From positions 1 through 32,336 of the IMG/VR virus record IMGVR_UViG_3300007541_000101: a stretch of DNA of 32,336 nt. One strand, written 5' to 3'. A model generated the notes under the pieces. It ran no database searches. It was not told where the DNA came from and saw only the letters and a list, made by a program, of their open reading frames with translations. The DNA comes from a virus. Position numbers and translations under genes: made by a program. Below are positions 18,864-26,991 of this stretch, in pieces. Every line of letters starts with the position of its first letter. The stretch's first letter is position 1.

Positions 18864-20029
18864 GGCAGAGCTCCGTTGGCATTGTAGTCGCGCACATATT
18901 GGTGCCTGGGCTGCAGCTGCTCGTCCGGCCAGCTGCACATGACCTGCAGGTGGCCCACCCGTACCAGCGGCGTGATGCCGCACCGCAGGCCGTGCGCCCG
19001 CGCGTGGCTCCAAAAGTAGATGTCATCGTCCACGCGCCCGTCACCCCAGCCACCGTCCTCGGCAGGCTTGCCAACGAACAGCGGGCGGGGGAGCTTGGCC
19101 AGCGTCTCAACCCGCATGAGGGTGCAGCCGAAGTGTGCGGAGAGGCATGGCCACCATGGCTGCCGCAGGGCCGTGGCCTCCATCTCGCGCAGCGGCTGGC
19201 CGTTGCCGTCATCAAGCATGGCCAGCATGTGGTCGCGGTCGCGCGCCACCTGCAGCGGCGCCAGCACATCGAGCTGCTGCTCCTCGAGCAGGTGCCGCAG
19301 CACAAGCACATCATTGGCCTCGAAGACCGTGTCGTAGTCCACCGTCAGGATGTACTTGAACTTGCCCTCGGCGCACACCTTGTCCAGCTCACGCTGCAGG
19401 CATTGCCCCCAAAAAACGCCAGTCGTGCGCACCATGGGCATGGCCAGCTTGAAGCAGGCATGTGCCACGCATTGCATGTTGTCGCTCCACGCCAGGCGTG
19501 GCATGCTCATCACGCACAGCACATCACCCTGCGGCACCACGGGCAGCCGGACATTGGCCACCCTGCGTGCGCGCAGGTTCAGGCTGATCGGGTAGGCGCT
19601 GCAGTCATCTGCACCGTCCCAGGTTCCAACCACCTCGAGGCTTGCCATGCCCAGCAGCGCCTCGAGCTTCTGCCTGTTGAATATGGCGCCATGGCGGTCA
19701 TCGGCGTCCACATGCCCGCCCATGAGGAAAGACTCGGTCACATGGCCGCCGCCATTGTGGTAGTGCGCCAGCACCTTGTCGAAGTCAGGCACGGCCACCA
19801 GCAGCTCACCACCTAGCCGGAGCGCTCGCGCCCACTCGCGCAGCACAGCCAGCGTGTCTCTGTGGCTGGCGTGCTCAAGCACATGGCTGGCCCTGATGCA
19901 GTCAAGCTGGCCGTCGGCAATGCCCTCCAGGCATTCCATGCGGCGGCCCTGCTTGATGTCCCACGGCTCATGGCCTGGCTGTGCGGCGTCCCCGCAGCCG
20001 ATGTCGATTCGCTTGATGGTGTCCGTCAT
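18851..20029 (-). CDS. Methyltransferase-glycosyltransferase fusion
   Basis: The 392-residue protein joins two enzymes. Residues 1-150 are a SAM-dependent methyltransferase: IDIGCGD (motif I, 8-14), HVLEH (49-53), GGELLVAVPDFD (73-84). Residues 168-392 are a GT-A-fold glycosyltransferase: TVDYDTVF with a DxD at 231-233, DDDIYFW from 334, and GH at 359-360 as probable metal/nucleotide-sugar ligands. There is no signal or membrane segment. It lies inside the head module, right after the decoration protein, so virion glycosylation with a methylated sugar is an attractive inference. There is no Shine-Dalgarno site; the ATG is only 4 bases from a strong hairpin. Confidence 0.75.
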   Translation of the reverse strand: MTDTIKRIDIGCGDAAQPGHEPWDIKQGRRMECLEGIADGQLDCIRASHVLEHASHRDTLAVLREWARALRLGGELLVAVPDFDKVLAHYHNGGGHVTESFLMGGHVDADDRHGAIFNRQKLEALLGMASLEVVGTWDGADDCSAYPISLNLRARRVANVRLPVVPQGDVLCVMSMPRLAWSDNMQCVAHACFKLAMPMVRTTGVFWGQCLQRELDKVCAEGKFKYILTVDYDTVFEANDVLVLRHLLEEQQLDVLAPLQVARDRDHMLAMLDDGNGQPLREMEATALRQPWWPCLSAHFGCTLMRVETLAKLPRPLFVGKPAEDGGWGDGRVDDDIYFWSHARAHGLRCGITPLVRVGHLQVMCSWPDEQLQPRHQYVRDYNANGALPWNP

Positions 20030-20033
20030 AAGA

Positions 20034-20061
20034 CACAGCGGCGCCGCCTGGCGCCGCTGTG
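20034..20061 (-). terminator. Hairpin after the capsid/decoration genes
   Basis: Twelve-base arms CACAGCGGCGCC and GGCGCCGCTGTG pair perfectly around a 4-base loop; TCTT follows on the minus strand. It sits 24 bases after the decoration-protein stop and 4 bases before the next ATG. It could lower transcription of distal genes relative to capsid genes, or hide the start of the fusion enzyme. Confidence 0.65.
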
Positions 20062-20085
20062 CGGGTAGGTGGTGCTGGCAGTCTA

Positions 20086-20517
20086 TCAGACTGCGAACAC
20101 ATTGCGCGCATCGACGGTGCCAGCGCCCGTGGTGCCCGCGCCGTCCTGGCGCCGCCCCAGGGTGGCGTACCCCACCACCGTCGCGGAGGCGCCAGGCGTG
20201 ACGCTCAACTTGAGGTACCTCTTGAGGCCGCGCGTGTCCACCTGGATCAGGTAGTACGGCGTCGTGAGGGTGGTGGCCGTGCCGTGCGTGCCGATGGTGA
20301 AGTCGGTGCCGCCCGTGATGCCAGCAGCCACCCAGGTGCTGTCATCGTCAGACTGCTCGACCTTCAAGGTGCTGGCCGCGTTCGTCACATTCGCATGCAC
20401 CGCGATGGTGGCGTAGTCGTAGCCCTTGCAGTCGATGCTGGTGGTGGCCGTGGCGTTGGTGGCCACCGAACCCGATGCCAGCGCGTAGATGAACTTCTGA
20501 TTTGCTTCGCGAATCAT
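20086..20517 (-). CDS. Head decoration-like protein
   Basis: The 143-residue product starts MIREANQKFIYALASGSVAT after AGGAGG. It is Thr/Ala/Gly-rich and beta-rich (KGYDYATIAVHANVTNAAST, LKVEQSDDDSTWVAAGITGG, YYLIQVDTRGLKRYLKLSVT). It follows the major capsid gene by 21 bases and resembles small head-decoration or fibre proteins. Together with the fusion enzyme downstream it is a possible glycan acceptor because of its Thr/Ser content. Confidence 0.65.
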   Translation of the reverse strand: MIREANQKFIYALASGSVATNATATTSIDCKGYDYATIAVHANVTNAASTLKVEQSDDDSTWVAAGITGGTDFTIGTHGTATTLTTPYYLIQVDTRGLKRYLKLSVTPGASATVVGYATLGRRQDGAGTTGAGTVDARNVFAV

Positions 20518-20538
20518 GGTAGTTGACCCTCCTGCTGG

Positions 20539-21921
20539 TCAGCGCGTGTACTGAATGATGGGGCCAGCCGTGGTGCTGTCGCCCGTGTTCGCAGCGACGA
20601 TGTCGATGCGCTGGGTGCCGCGCACCGCCATCTCGTCCTGCTCGAAGGCGTTCAGCGCGCTGTCGGAGAGCTTGAGGCTCATTTCGCGACGGTCGCCGAA
20701 GTAGCACGCCTGCTGCAGGTCACCGAAGTACGCGAGCACGGTGCCGTCCGTGGTGGTGCTGGCCGGAGGCAGAACCTGCGAGAAGACCACCTCGTAGCCG
20801 AAGAAACGCGGCTGCACGCCAGCGGCAATCTCCGCAGCCGACACGCCACCAGCCGTCATGGCGATGCGCTCGAACAGCTGGTGATAGACGCTCTTGTGGC
20901 AGTAGAGGCGGCAATTCGGCCCCATGGCGTAGGCGGGCAGCCCAGCGAAGAGCTTGGCGATTCCCGCGTTGGTGATGGCCGTGGTCAGGTCGCCCGTGCC
21001 CGCGCCGGAGTCAACGACACCCGCGCTGCCCATGGCGTTGGCCAGGCCGACGATGCCACCGTAGCCGCTGGTGCCGTCGCCAAGGAACCCAGCCTCGTCC
21101 TCACGCTTGGAGAACTCGTAGGCGATCTCCTGCGCCAGGTCATCGGCAATGTTCACAATGGCGTCCTCGGCCAGCTCGTTGCTGACCGTGGTGAGGGTCA
21201 TCAGCTTGCGCGCCACCAGCGTCACCTGGTCGAAGGTCTGCGTCGACTCGGTGCCCTGGCGGGCCTCGCCCGTCCAGTAGCTGGTGACGGTGGCCGTGCG
21301 GCGCGGCATGGTGAGCGTGTCGCGCGACATCGGCACGACCTTCGCGTAGCGCCGGAAGACGCCATACTGCTCACGCAGGTTGATGATGGTCTGCTCGAAC
21401 TCCTCGGGCACCAGGAACCCGCCCGCGCTGTTCACACCTTCGGTGTGCGCCTTGAGCCGGAGGCCGTTGGACGCGCACCAGTCAATGCTCTTGCGGTGGC
21501 CGTTGGTCGCCATGAGCCAGCGCCCGAAGCGATAGGCGCCCTCGGCGTTGTCGAAGTTCTTCACACGCTTGAACGAGCGGAGCATGGGCGCGCCGCCAAC
21601 CTGCAGCGCCTTGCGCACGGGCACGCCAGCGTCGAGCTCGAGCTTGACATGCTCGCGCACGCTCTTGGCAACCTGCTCCTCGTTGGCCTTGGCGCCGTCC
21701 TGCTGCATGGCACCGTCCTCCATGGCGTCTTCGGTGGTGGCGCCAGCGGCGGCGCGAATGACCACCTCAACGGACTCCGGGTCGATGGGCGTGCCAGCCT
21801 CGTCAACCAGCATGGCGCCCTCGAGCATGAGGCTCTTGGCGTGCGTCACGCCAGCCTCGCCGTGCTGGTTGGCTGCGGCCTGCAGCCCCTTGCGAAAGGT
21901 CTCGATGTTGATCGTCTTCAT
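20539..21921 (-). CDS. Major capsid protein, HK97 fold
   Basis: The 460-residue protein starts MKTINIETFRKGLQAAANQH behind AGGAG. Residues 1-130 look like the scaffolding delta domain, helical and acidic (TTEDAMEDGAMQQDGAKANE). The mature shell begins near NSAGGFLVPEEFEQTIINLR, followed by YWTGEARQGTESTQTFDQVT and LVARKLMTLTTVSNELAEDA, then FLGDGTSGYGGIVGLANAMG, all classic HK97-type capsid segments. The protease encoded just upstream should remove the N-terminal domain after assembly. Several hundred copies build the head. Confidence 0.95.
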   Translation of the reverse strand: MKTINIETFRKGLQAAANQHGEAGVTHAKSLMLEGAMLVDEAGTPIDPESVEVVIRAAAGATTEDAMEDGAMQQDGAKANEEQVAKSVREHVKLELDAGVPVRKALQVGGAPMLRSFKRVKNFDNAEGAYRFGRWLMATNGHRKSIDWCASNGLRLKAHTEGVNSAGGFLVPEEFEQTIINLREQYGVFRRYAKVVPMSRDTLTMPRRTATVTSYWTGEARQGTESTQTFDQVTLVARKLMTLTTVSNELAEDAIVNIADDLAQEIAYEFSKREDEAGFLGDGTSGYGGIVGLANAMGSAGVVDSGAGTGDLTTAITNAGIAKLFAGLPAYAMGPNCRLYCHKSVYHQLFERIAMTAGGVSAAEIAAGVQPRFFGYEVVFSQVLPPASTTTDGTVLAYFGDLQQACYFGDRREMSLKLSDSALNAFEQDEMAVRGTQRIDIVAANTGDSTTAGPIIQYTR

Positions 21922-21991
21922 TCGTCTGCTCCTGCAGGTGTGTCGACTCCAGGCGCCGCCTCAAGGCCCATGCCGCCAGCGCGCGCCGCCA

Positions 21992-22651
21992 TCAGCTCCA
22001 CAGCCTGCCCATGCGCCGTGCGATTTCACGGCGCGCAATGGATGCCACATCTATCGTCTGCTTGACCTTGGGCCTGCAGGCTGGCGGCAGGTCAACCACC
22101 ACCTGCACCCGCCTGGGCGGCTGGTACCCCATCCAGCGCTGGGCGTCGGCGGCGCTGACGGCGCCCTTGCGCACGGCGCTGACCAGCGCGTCAGGGTTGG
22201 CCTGCAGGGGCGCAATGCTCACCTCGCGGAGCTTCCATTTCGAGTACACGGTGTGAACCTGCTCACCGTACTTCTTGCGGTCATCGGGCGTTGCGCGCCG
22301 CATGCCGCCCTGCTCGGGGAAGTAGCCGATGCTAATGCCACGCACAATGCCCTGCCCCACCAGGCTGGCCACGAAGTCGGGGAAGTAGGTGCCCTCGAAC
22401 CCGTCCGGCCTCTTGGCGAATGTGAACTCACCGACGATGCTGTTGGGCTGCCTCTTGAGAGACAGGCACCTGCCAACAGGCTGCTCGTAGTCGTGGTTCC
22501 AAAAAAGCACAGGGTTGCGCTCGTACTCGGTGGCGTTCATGCCCTGGGGCACCACCACCTCGAAGTCCCTGTCGAGCGCGTCGGTGGTGATGACCGCCTC
22601 AAACCCGCTGGCGGTGCTGCTGAACTTGGCATCGAGCGCCTTGCGAATCAC
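21992..22651 (-). CDS. Prohead protease (HK97-type, family U35/S78)
   Basis: The 219-residue protein starts at a GTG with AGGAGAG upstream. It has the family core: DALDRDFEVVVPQGM, then NPVLFWNHDYEQPVGR with the catalytic His, then GIVRGISIGYFPEQG with the catalytic Ser, and KLREVSIAPLQANPDAL. It matures the prohead by cleaving the capsid delta domain. A 70-base gap to the capsid gene holds an open -1 frame that could have been a C-terminal extension (see findings). Confidence 0.9.
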   Translation of the reverse strand: MIRKALDAKFSSTASGFEAVITTDALDRDFEVVVPQGMNATEYERNPVLFWNHDYEQPVGRCLSLKRQPNSIVGEFTFAKRPDGFEGTYFPDFVASLVGQGIVRGISIGYFPEQGGMRRATPDDRKKYGEQVHTVYSKWKLREVSIAPLQANPDALVSAVRKGAVSAADAQRWMGYQPPRRVQVVVDLPPACRPKVKQTIDVASIARREIARRMGRLWS

Positions 22652-22666
22652 GCTGCTCTCCTGGGG

Positions 22667-25600
22667 TCAGCCCCTGATGCGCCGCTCGGCTTCGGCGGCA
22701 ATGTCCTCGAAGTCATCGGCAAGCACGGGCAACATGGCGCAGCGGCAATTCGGGTGCAGCGGCGGCCCCTGAACATCCTCGAAGTCGAGGTTCATGCTGC
22801 CACCACCACGCACCGCCAGCGTCTCGCCCTGGCTGTAGAACGGCTGGTCGAGCGGCACGCCCGCCTTGCCATAGGCTTTCGCAGCTGCGCTGCAGAACTC
22901 ACAGGCGTCCGGCGCCAGCTCCCACCTCTTGCCAGTCACCAGGCCCGTGGCGCGCCAGGCGTCCTGGTTGGCCGTAGACGCGGCGCGTGCCGCCTCGGTG
23001 CGTGCAATGGTGGTTGCGCGGCGGCGCGTCATGTCGCCCGCAGCATCGTCGGCACCTTCGGCCCAAGCTTGCACGCGGTCAGCCAGCTCACCCACCGTTT
23101 CGCCCTTGGCCAGCCCGTCGCCAAGCAGGTCGCGCACGCGCGCCTCTGTGTAGCCGTTGACCGACGCCGCCGCCCGCTGCGCCAGCGTGGTGCTGGAGCG
23201 TGCCACATAGTCCTCGAGCTGCTGGCTGCTCCAGCCCAGCTGTGCCACCGCAGGCGTGCCCGCCACGCGCTGAAGCGTGTCCATGCCCAGCGCGGCGCCG
23301 CCCTCGAGGGCGCGCGCCAGGTACGGCTGCAGCGCCTCGGTGAGGTCGCGATTCCACTTCGCGCTGCGCAGCAGGCGCGTGACCTGGTTGACCAGCTCGG
23401 TGGTGTCACCACCGCCCGCCTTGATGGCACGCACCACCTCCTGCACCTGGGTGCGCAGCACGCTGGTGGTGCCGGACAGCCAGCGCTCGAGCAGCTCGTC
23501 ATTCACCAGGGCGCCCGTGTCGGCCTTGGCCAGCGCCTCCTGGTCGTGTGCCAACCACCACTCGCGATGGCTCTTGACATGGCTGCAGCCGCATGACTTG
23601 GCCGCCTCGCGCTCACGGTCGAACTCGGCCACCTTGCGGGCCGCCCAGTCCCAGCCCTCGTCACCACCCCAGCCCATCCAAGCCTGCCACCCTGGCCCCT
23701 GCTCGTCCCAGCTCTCGCCCTGCTTGTCGGACTCATGGCGCTCGAAGTAGGCCACCATGCGCCTGATGGTCTCTTCCGACAGGGCCACCCTGTTCTGCAG
23801 GTCGCGCGCCCTGGCCAGCCCCACCTCGGTCATGCCACGCTGGCTGGCAGGCTTGGCCTCGCGCACCTCGAGCGCGCGCCGCGCATTGTCGGCAACCTGC
23901 TGCGGCGGCACGGTGTCAATGTCCTCGAGCGCCTTGGCGCCGCCGCACATGCTGATGGCGATGGCCGTCGCCTGCTCCTGGTCGTAGCCCTCCTGCAGCA
24001 GCTTGGCAATGCCACGGGCCACGCAGTCATCCAGGCTTTCGCCTGGCTGCGGTTCAGGCTTGCGCACGGGTGCAGGTGCCGCCGCCTGCTGGGCGTCGGC
24101 CTGCGCAGGCGCGGCAGGTGCCATGGGCGTGATGGGGTCGAATATGGCGTCGAGCTGCTCGGCTGCCACGGTGGGGAAGCTGGCCCGCGCAATGGCGCGC
24201 GCCGCCTCCTTCGGCAGCTCACCAGCCTGCACAGCTGTGGCCATGTCGACCAGGCTTTGAATCTGCGCGCCGTTCAGCGCCGTGTCGGCCACCGCATCGG
24301 CCTGCGCCGCCGCGTCGGCTGGCTGCTCAACGGTGGCGTCATCGGCCTGCGGCGCCGTGTCGGGTTCAGGCGTGGGGCTGGCTGCCGGAGCGGTGTCGGC
24401 GGGCAGCGGCACGCCTGCGCCGTATGGCATGGCCATGGGCGTGCCGCCCAGCGGCTGCCCATTGACATGCAGCATGTCAGCGTGCGGGTCATCGACAATG
24501 GGTTCGAGCCCCTGCTGCTCACGCGCCTCGTTCGGCGTCATCCAGCCATTCGCCACGGCTGCCTGGCGTTCGGTCAAGTCCTGCACCCTGTTGGCAGGCA
24601 CAGGGTTGTCATAGGCCAGCGCGGCATCGTCCTCAAGGCCGAACAGGGGAAGCAGGCGCTGGTTCAGCACCTCTTCGTCCATGCGGCACAAGGGCAGCAC
24701 GGTCATCTCGCGCCAGCTGCTGAACCCAGCCTCGGCGCTGGCCAGGTTGGGGTCATTGGCCTTGAGCATGCTGACTGGCACGCCGAACACGGCTGCAATC
24801 TCCTCAACAATCTCCTCGCGCCCCTCGAGGTCTTTGCTGGGGAACTGCATCGGCTTGAGGTCTATGTCGGCTGTGGTGACAAGGAAATGACCTGTCTTCC
24901 TGTTGCCGCGCAGCTTGGCCTGAATCTGCTGCTCGAGTCCGTCCAGCTGCTCGTCGCTGGCGTTGCCCTTGACCACCAGCGCATAGTCGGGCCGCGCGTG
25001 GTTGGCGAAAAATGCCAAGTCCATTTCGTGCAGCGCGGCATTGGCCTCGGCTGCGCCCCATGCGGCCTCGAGCTTGCCCATGCCGTAGAAGAGGTCGCGC
25101 GGGTTGGGACGCTTGAAATGCAGCACCTCCGACGGGTCGAGGCGCACGCTGCTCTCGCTGCTGCGCCCATACTGGAACGCAGCGATGTAGTTCTGCTCGT
25201 CCGGCACGATGCGCGTCCATTGCGGCGGCATGGGCCACAGCTCCGACGGCACACCTAGCGCCTCGTTGGTCACGATGTGCAGGTATGCGTTGCCCGTGAG
25301 CTCCTGCCACACCACGCGCAGCACGGCCAGGTCGAACCCGTTCGTGTACGGGTTGCTGCGCGCCAGCAGCTGCATGAGCGGGTGGCTGTCGGTCACCTCC
25401 TCGAAGTCCGCGCCAAGCTCTGCCGCCTTGCGCATGACATGCTGGCTGGGCTGCTGCAGGCTGTCGCCCGCCAAATATCGCTTGACCTTGCGGCTAGCCG
25501 CCCGCGTGTTCCACAGCTTGGCACCCGTGCCGCGCGACCGGACATACATGCGCAACGGGTTGGCTGCCACCGCCTGTGCGTTGATGGTGGCCGCCGCATA

Positions 25601-25789
25601 GATCCAGCTGGAGTAGGCGGCGACGGCTGCATTGCCGTTGAACGGCTGTGGTTTCCCGTCGTGCCTCTTGTCGCCCTGCGACATGCTGGCGCGAATGTAG
25701 GTCTGTGCGGTGGCCGCCTTGGCAACCAGGTCGCCTGCCTGCGGCACAGGTGCGGACAGCCAGCGGCGAATGGTGTGGAGTAGGGGCAT
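22667..25789 (-). CDS. Portal protein fused to Mu-F-like minor head protein
   Basis: This 1040-residue protein combines two normally separate head proteins. Residues 1 to about 440 are an HK97-type portal (AAYSSWIYAAATINAQAVAA, SNPYTNGFDLAVLRVVWQEL, EVLHFKRPNPRDLFYGMGKL, FGVPVSMLKANDPNLASAEA). An Ala/Pro/Asp-rich linker follows, then helices (ALNGAQIQSLVDMATAVQAG) and two small motifs (ESLDDCVARGIAKLLQEGYD; ARARDLQNRVALSEETIRRM). The last 250 residues are Mu-F-like, ending with IARTEAARAASTANQ, CEFCSAA and LHPNCRCAMLPV. The portal forms the DNA channel; Mu-F proteins are minor internal head proteins. Start overlaps the TerL stop by one base. Confidence 0.9.
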   Translation of the reverse strand: MPLLHTIRRWLSAPVPQAGDLVAKAATAQTYIRASMSQGDKRHDGKPQPFNGNAAVAAYSSWIYAAATINAQAVAANPLRMYVRSRGTGAKLWNTRAASRKVKRYLAGDSLQQPSQHVMRKAAELGADFEEVTDSHPLMQLLARSNPYTNGFDLAVLRVVWQELTGNAYLHIVTNEALGVPSELWPMPPQWTRIVPDEQNYIAAFQYGRSSESSVRLDPSEVLHFKRPNPRDLFYGMGKLEAAWGAAEANAALHEMDLAFFANHARPDYALVVKGNASDEQLDGLEQQIQAKLRGNRKTGHFLVTTADIDLKPMQFPSKDLEGREEIVEEIAAVFGVPVSMLKANDPNLASAEAGFSSWREMTVLPLCRMDEEVLNQRLLPLFGLEDDAALAYDNPVPANRVQDLTERQAAVANGWMTPNEAREQQGLEPIVDDPHADMLHVNGQPLGGTPMAMPYGAGVPLPADTAPAASPTPEPDTAPQADDATVEQPADAAAQADAVADTALNGAQIQSLVDMATAVQAGELPKEAARAIARASFPTVAAEQLDAIFDPITPMAPAAPAQADAQQAAAPAPVRKPEPQPGESLDDCVARGIAKLLQEGYDQEQATAIAISMCGGAKALEDIDTVPPQQVADNARRALEVREAKPASQRGMTEVGLARARDLQNRVALSEETIRRMVAYFERHESDKQGESWDEQGPGWQAWMGWGGDEGWDWAARKVAEFDREREAAKSCGCSHVKSHREWWLAHDQEALAKADTGALVNDELLERWLSGTTSVLRTQVQEVVRAIKAGGGDTTELVNQVTRLLRSAKWNRDLTEALQPYLARALEGGAALGMDTLQRVAGTPAVAQLGWSSQQLEDYVARSSTTLAQRAAASVNGYTEARVRDLLGDGLAKGETVGELADRVQAWAEGADDAAGDMTRRRATTIARTEAARAASTANQDAWRATGLVTGKRWELAPDACEFCSAAAKAYGKAGVPLDQPFYSQGETLAVRGGGSMNLDFEDVQGPPLHPNCRCAMLPVLADDFEDIAAEAERRIRG

Positions 25790-26988
25790 CAGATCACCTT
25801 GAATACCAGCGGGCGTGCCTGCCTCTTGGCTGCCAGCGCCAGCGCCAGGGCGCAGACGCCATCGTCGTGGCCCGTACTTGCCTCGTATACCACGCGCCCA
25901 CCCGTATATCGGAACGCGAACGAATCCAGTTCAGCGCGGAGCCAGCCGTCAGGGTAGCGCAGCTCCCGTGCCTGCAGCGCCACGGCGAGCCCTTCCATGA
26001 GCTGCTGCTTCGAGTGGCTGGTGAACTTCCAGCCCTCGGCACGCCTGCACAGGCGGGCCAGGTCTTCCATAATGGGGTCACCCACGCCCGTGCTGTCGAT
26101 CATGGCTGGCACGCTGCCAATGAGCGCAGCCACACGGCTGCGCGTGGCACCCCAGTCGCTCTGCCACCGCTCGAGCACGCACACATGGCCGCTGGCGTCC
26201 AGGCCGCACACCACCGTCCAGTCGTGACTCTTGGCAAGGTCGACACCGTAGGCCACAGCTGGCTGCGTTGACTGCACGCCCACGCAGTCCCGTATGGCCT
26301 CCGCGCCGAACGGGTTGCTGCCATCGTCGCTGGCCTCGGCCAGGTACAGCTCACGGAACACATGCTCCGGCAGCTGCCGCTGCGCGTCACGCACCTCCTC
26401 GTCAGCCAATATGCCACCGCTCACAGCATCGGCTGCGGTGAGCTTGTGGTAGGCCATGTTGGGCGTGCCAGCCTCGGCCATGCGCGCCAACCTGTAGACC
26501 CAGTTTTTCCGCCCCTTGACATTGCCGATGATGCGGCACGGGCCACGGGTTGCGGTGAGCGTGCTGCGCACCGCGTTCCATGCCTCTTCCGGGCAGCGGG
26601 TTGCCTCGTCAATCACAGCGGCGCGCACATCGTCACCGTACAGGCTGTCAGGGTTGTCGGCGCTCTTGAACCACAGGCTGGCACCGTTGACCAGCTTGAT
26701 GCACAATGAGCTCTCATTGGCCTGCCAGGTGCGCTGCTGCGCGTCGGCCTGGCGCAGCATGGCCACCATGCGCATGTATGCCACCTGCTTGGCCACAGGG
26801 TAGGTGGGCGCCACCCACCAGTAGCTGCCAGCTCCACCGTTCCAGGCTTGGGCCAGCAGCCACAGCAGGCACCCTGCGGTCTTCCCGCTCTTGGTGCTGG
26901 CCTCGATGACCACGAAACGGGCTGGGTCACAGATGGCCGCGTGCTGCTTGGGGTAGAGCGCTGGCAGCGCAGGCGGCTGCACCAGCAT
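25789..26988 (-). CDS. terL: Terminase large subunit
   Basis: The 399-residue protein has the ATPase motor and nuclease of TerL. Walker A is ASTKSGKT (30-37), and Walker B with catalytic Glu is AAVIDEA (123-129). The nuclease has GVDLAKSHDW (Asp250), PAMIDSTGVGD (Asp298) and HDDGVCALALA near the C-terminus, the acidic triad of the RNase-H-like fold. It cuts and pumps phage DNA into the prohead. It is three bases downstream of the small-subunit candidate. It is somewhat short for the family but all motifs are present. Confidence 0.95.
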   Translation of the reverse strand: MLVQPPALPALYPKQHAAICDPARFVVIEASTKSGKTAGCLLWLLAQAWNGGAGSYWWVAPTYPVAKQVAYMRMVAMLRQADAQQRTWQANESSLCIKLVNGASLWFKSADNPDSLYGDDVRAAVIDEATRCPEEAWNAVRSTLTATRGPCRIIGNVKGRKNWVYRLARMAEAGTPNMAYHKLTAADAVSGGILADEEVRDAQRQLPEHVFRELYLAEASDDGSNPFGAEAIRDCVGVQSTQPAVAYGVDLAKSHDWTVVCGLDASGHVCVLERWQSDWGATRSRVAALIGSVPAMIDSTGVGDPIMEDLARLCRRAEGWKFTSHSKQQLMEGLAVALQARELRYPDGWLRAELDSFAFRYTGGRVVYEASTGHDDGVCALALALAAKRQARPLVFKVI

Positions 26989-26991
26989 GGG

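Noticed and set aside
21548-23596. 682-codon open frame on the plus strand
   Set aside because: It is antisense to the protease and portal/Mu-F genes, whose domains are clear; long antisense frames are expected at this GC content. The translation has no recognisable motifs and no ribosome-binding site.
23735-25258. 507-codon open frame on the plus strand
   Set aside because: It lies wholly antisense to the portal gene and is His/Arg/Leu-rich in the way of shadow frames.
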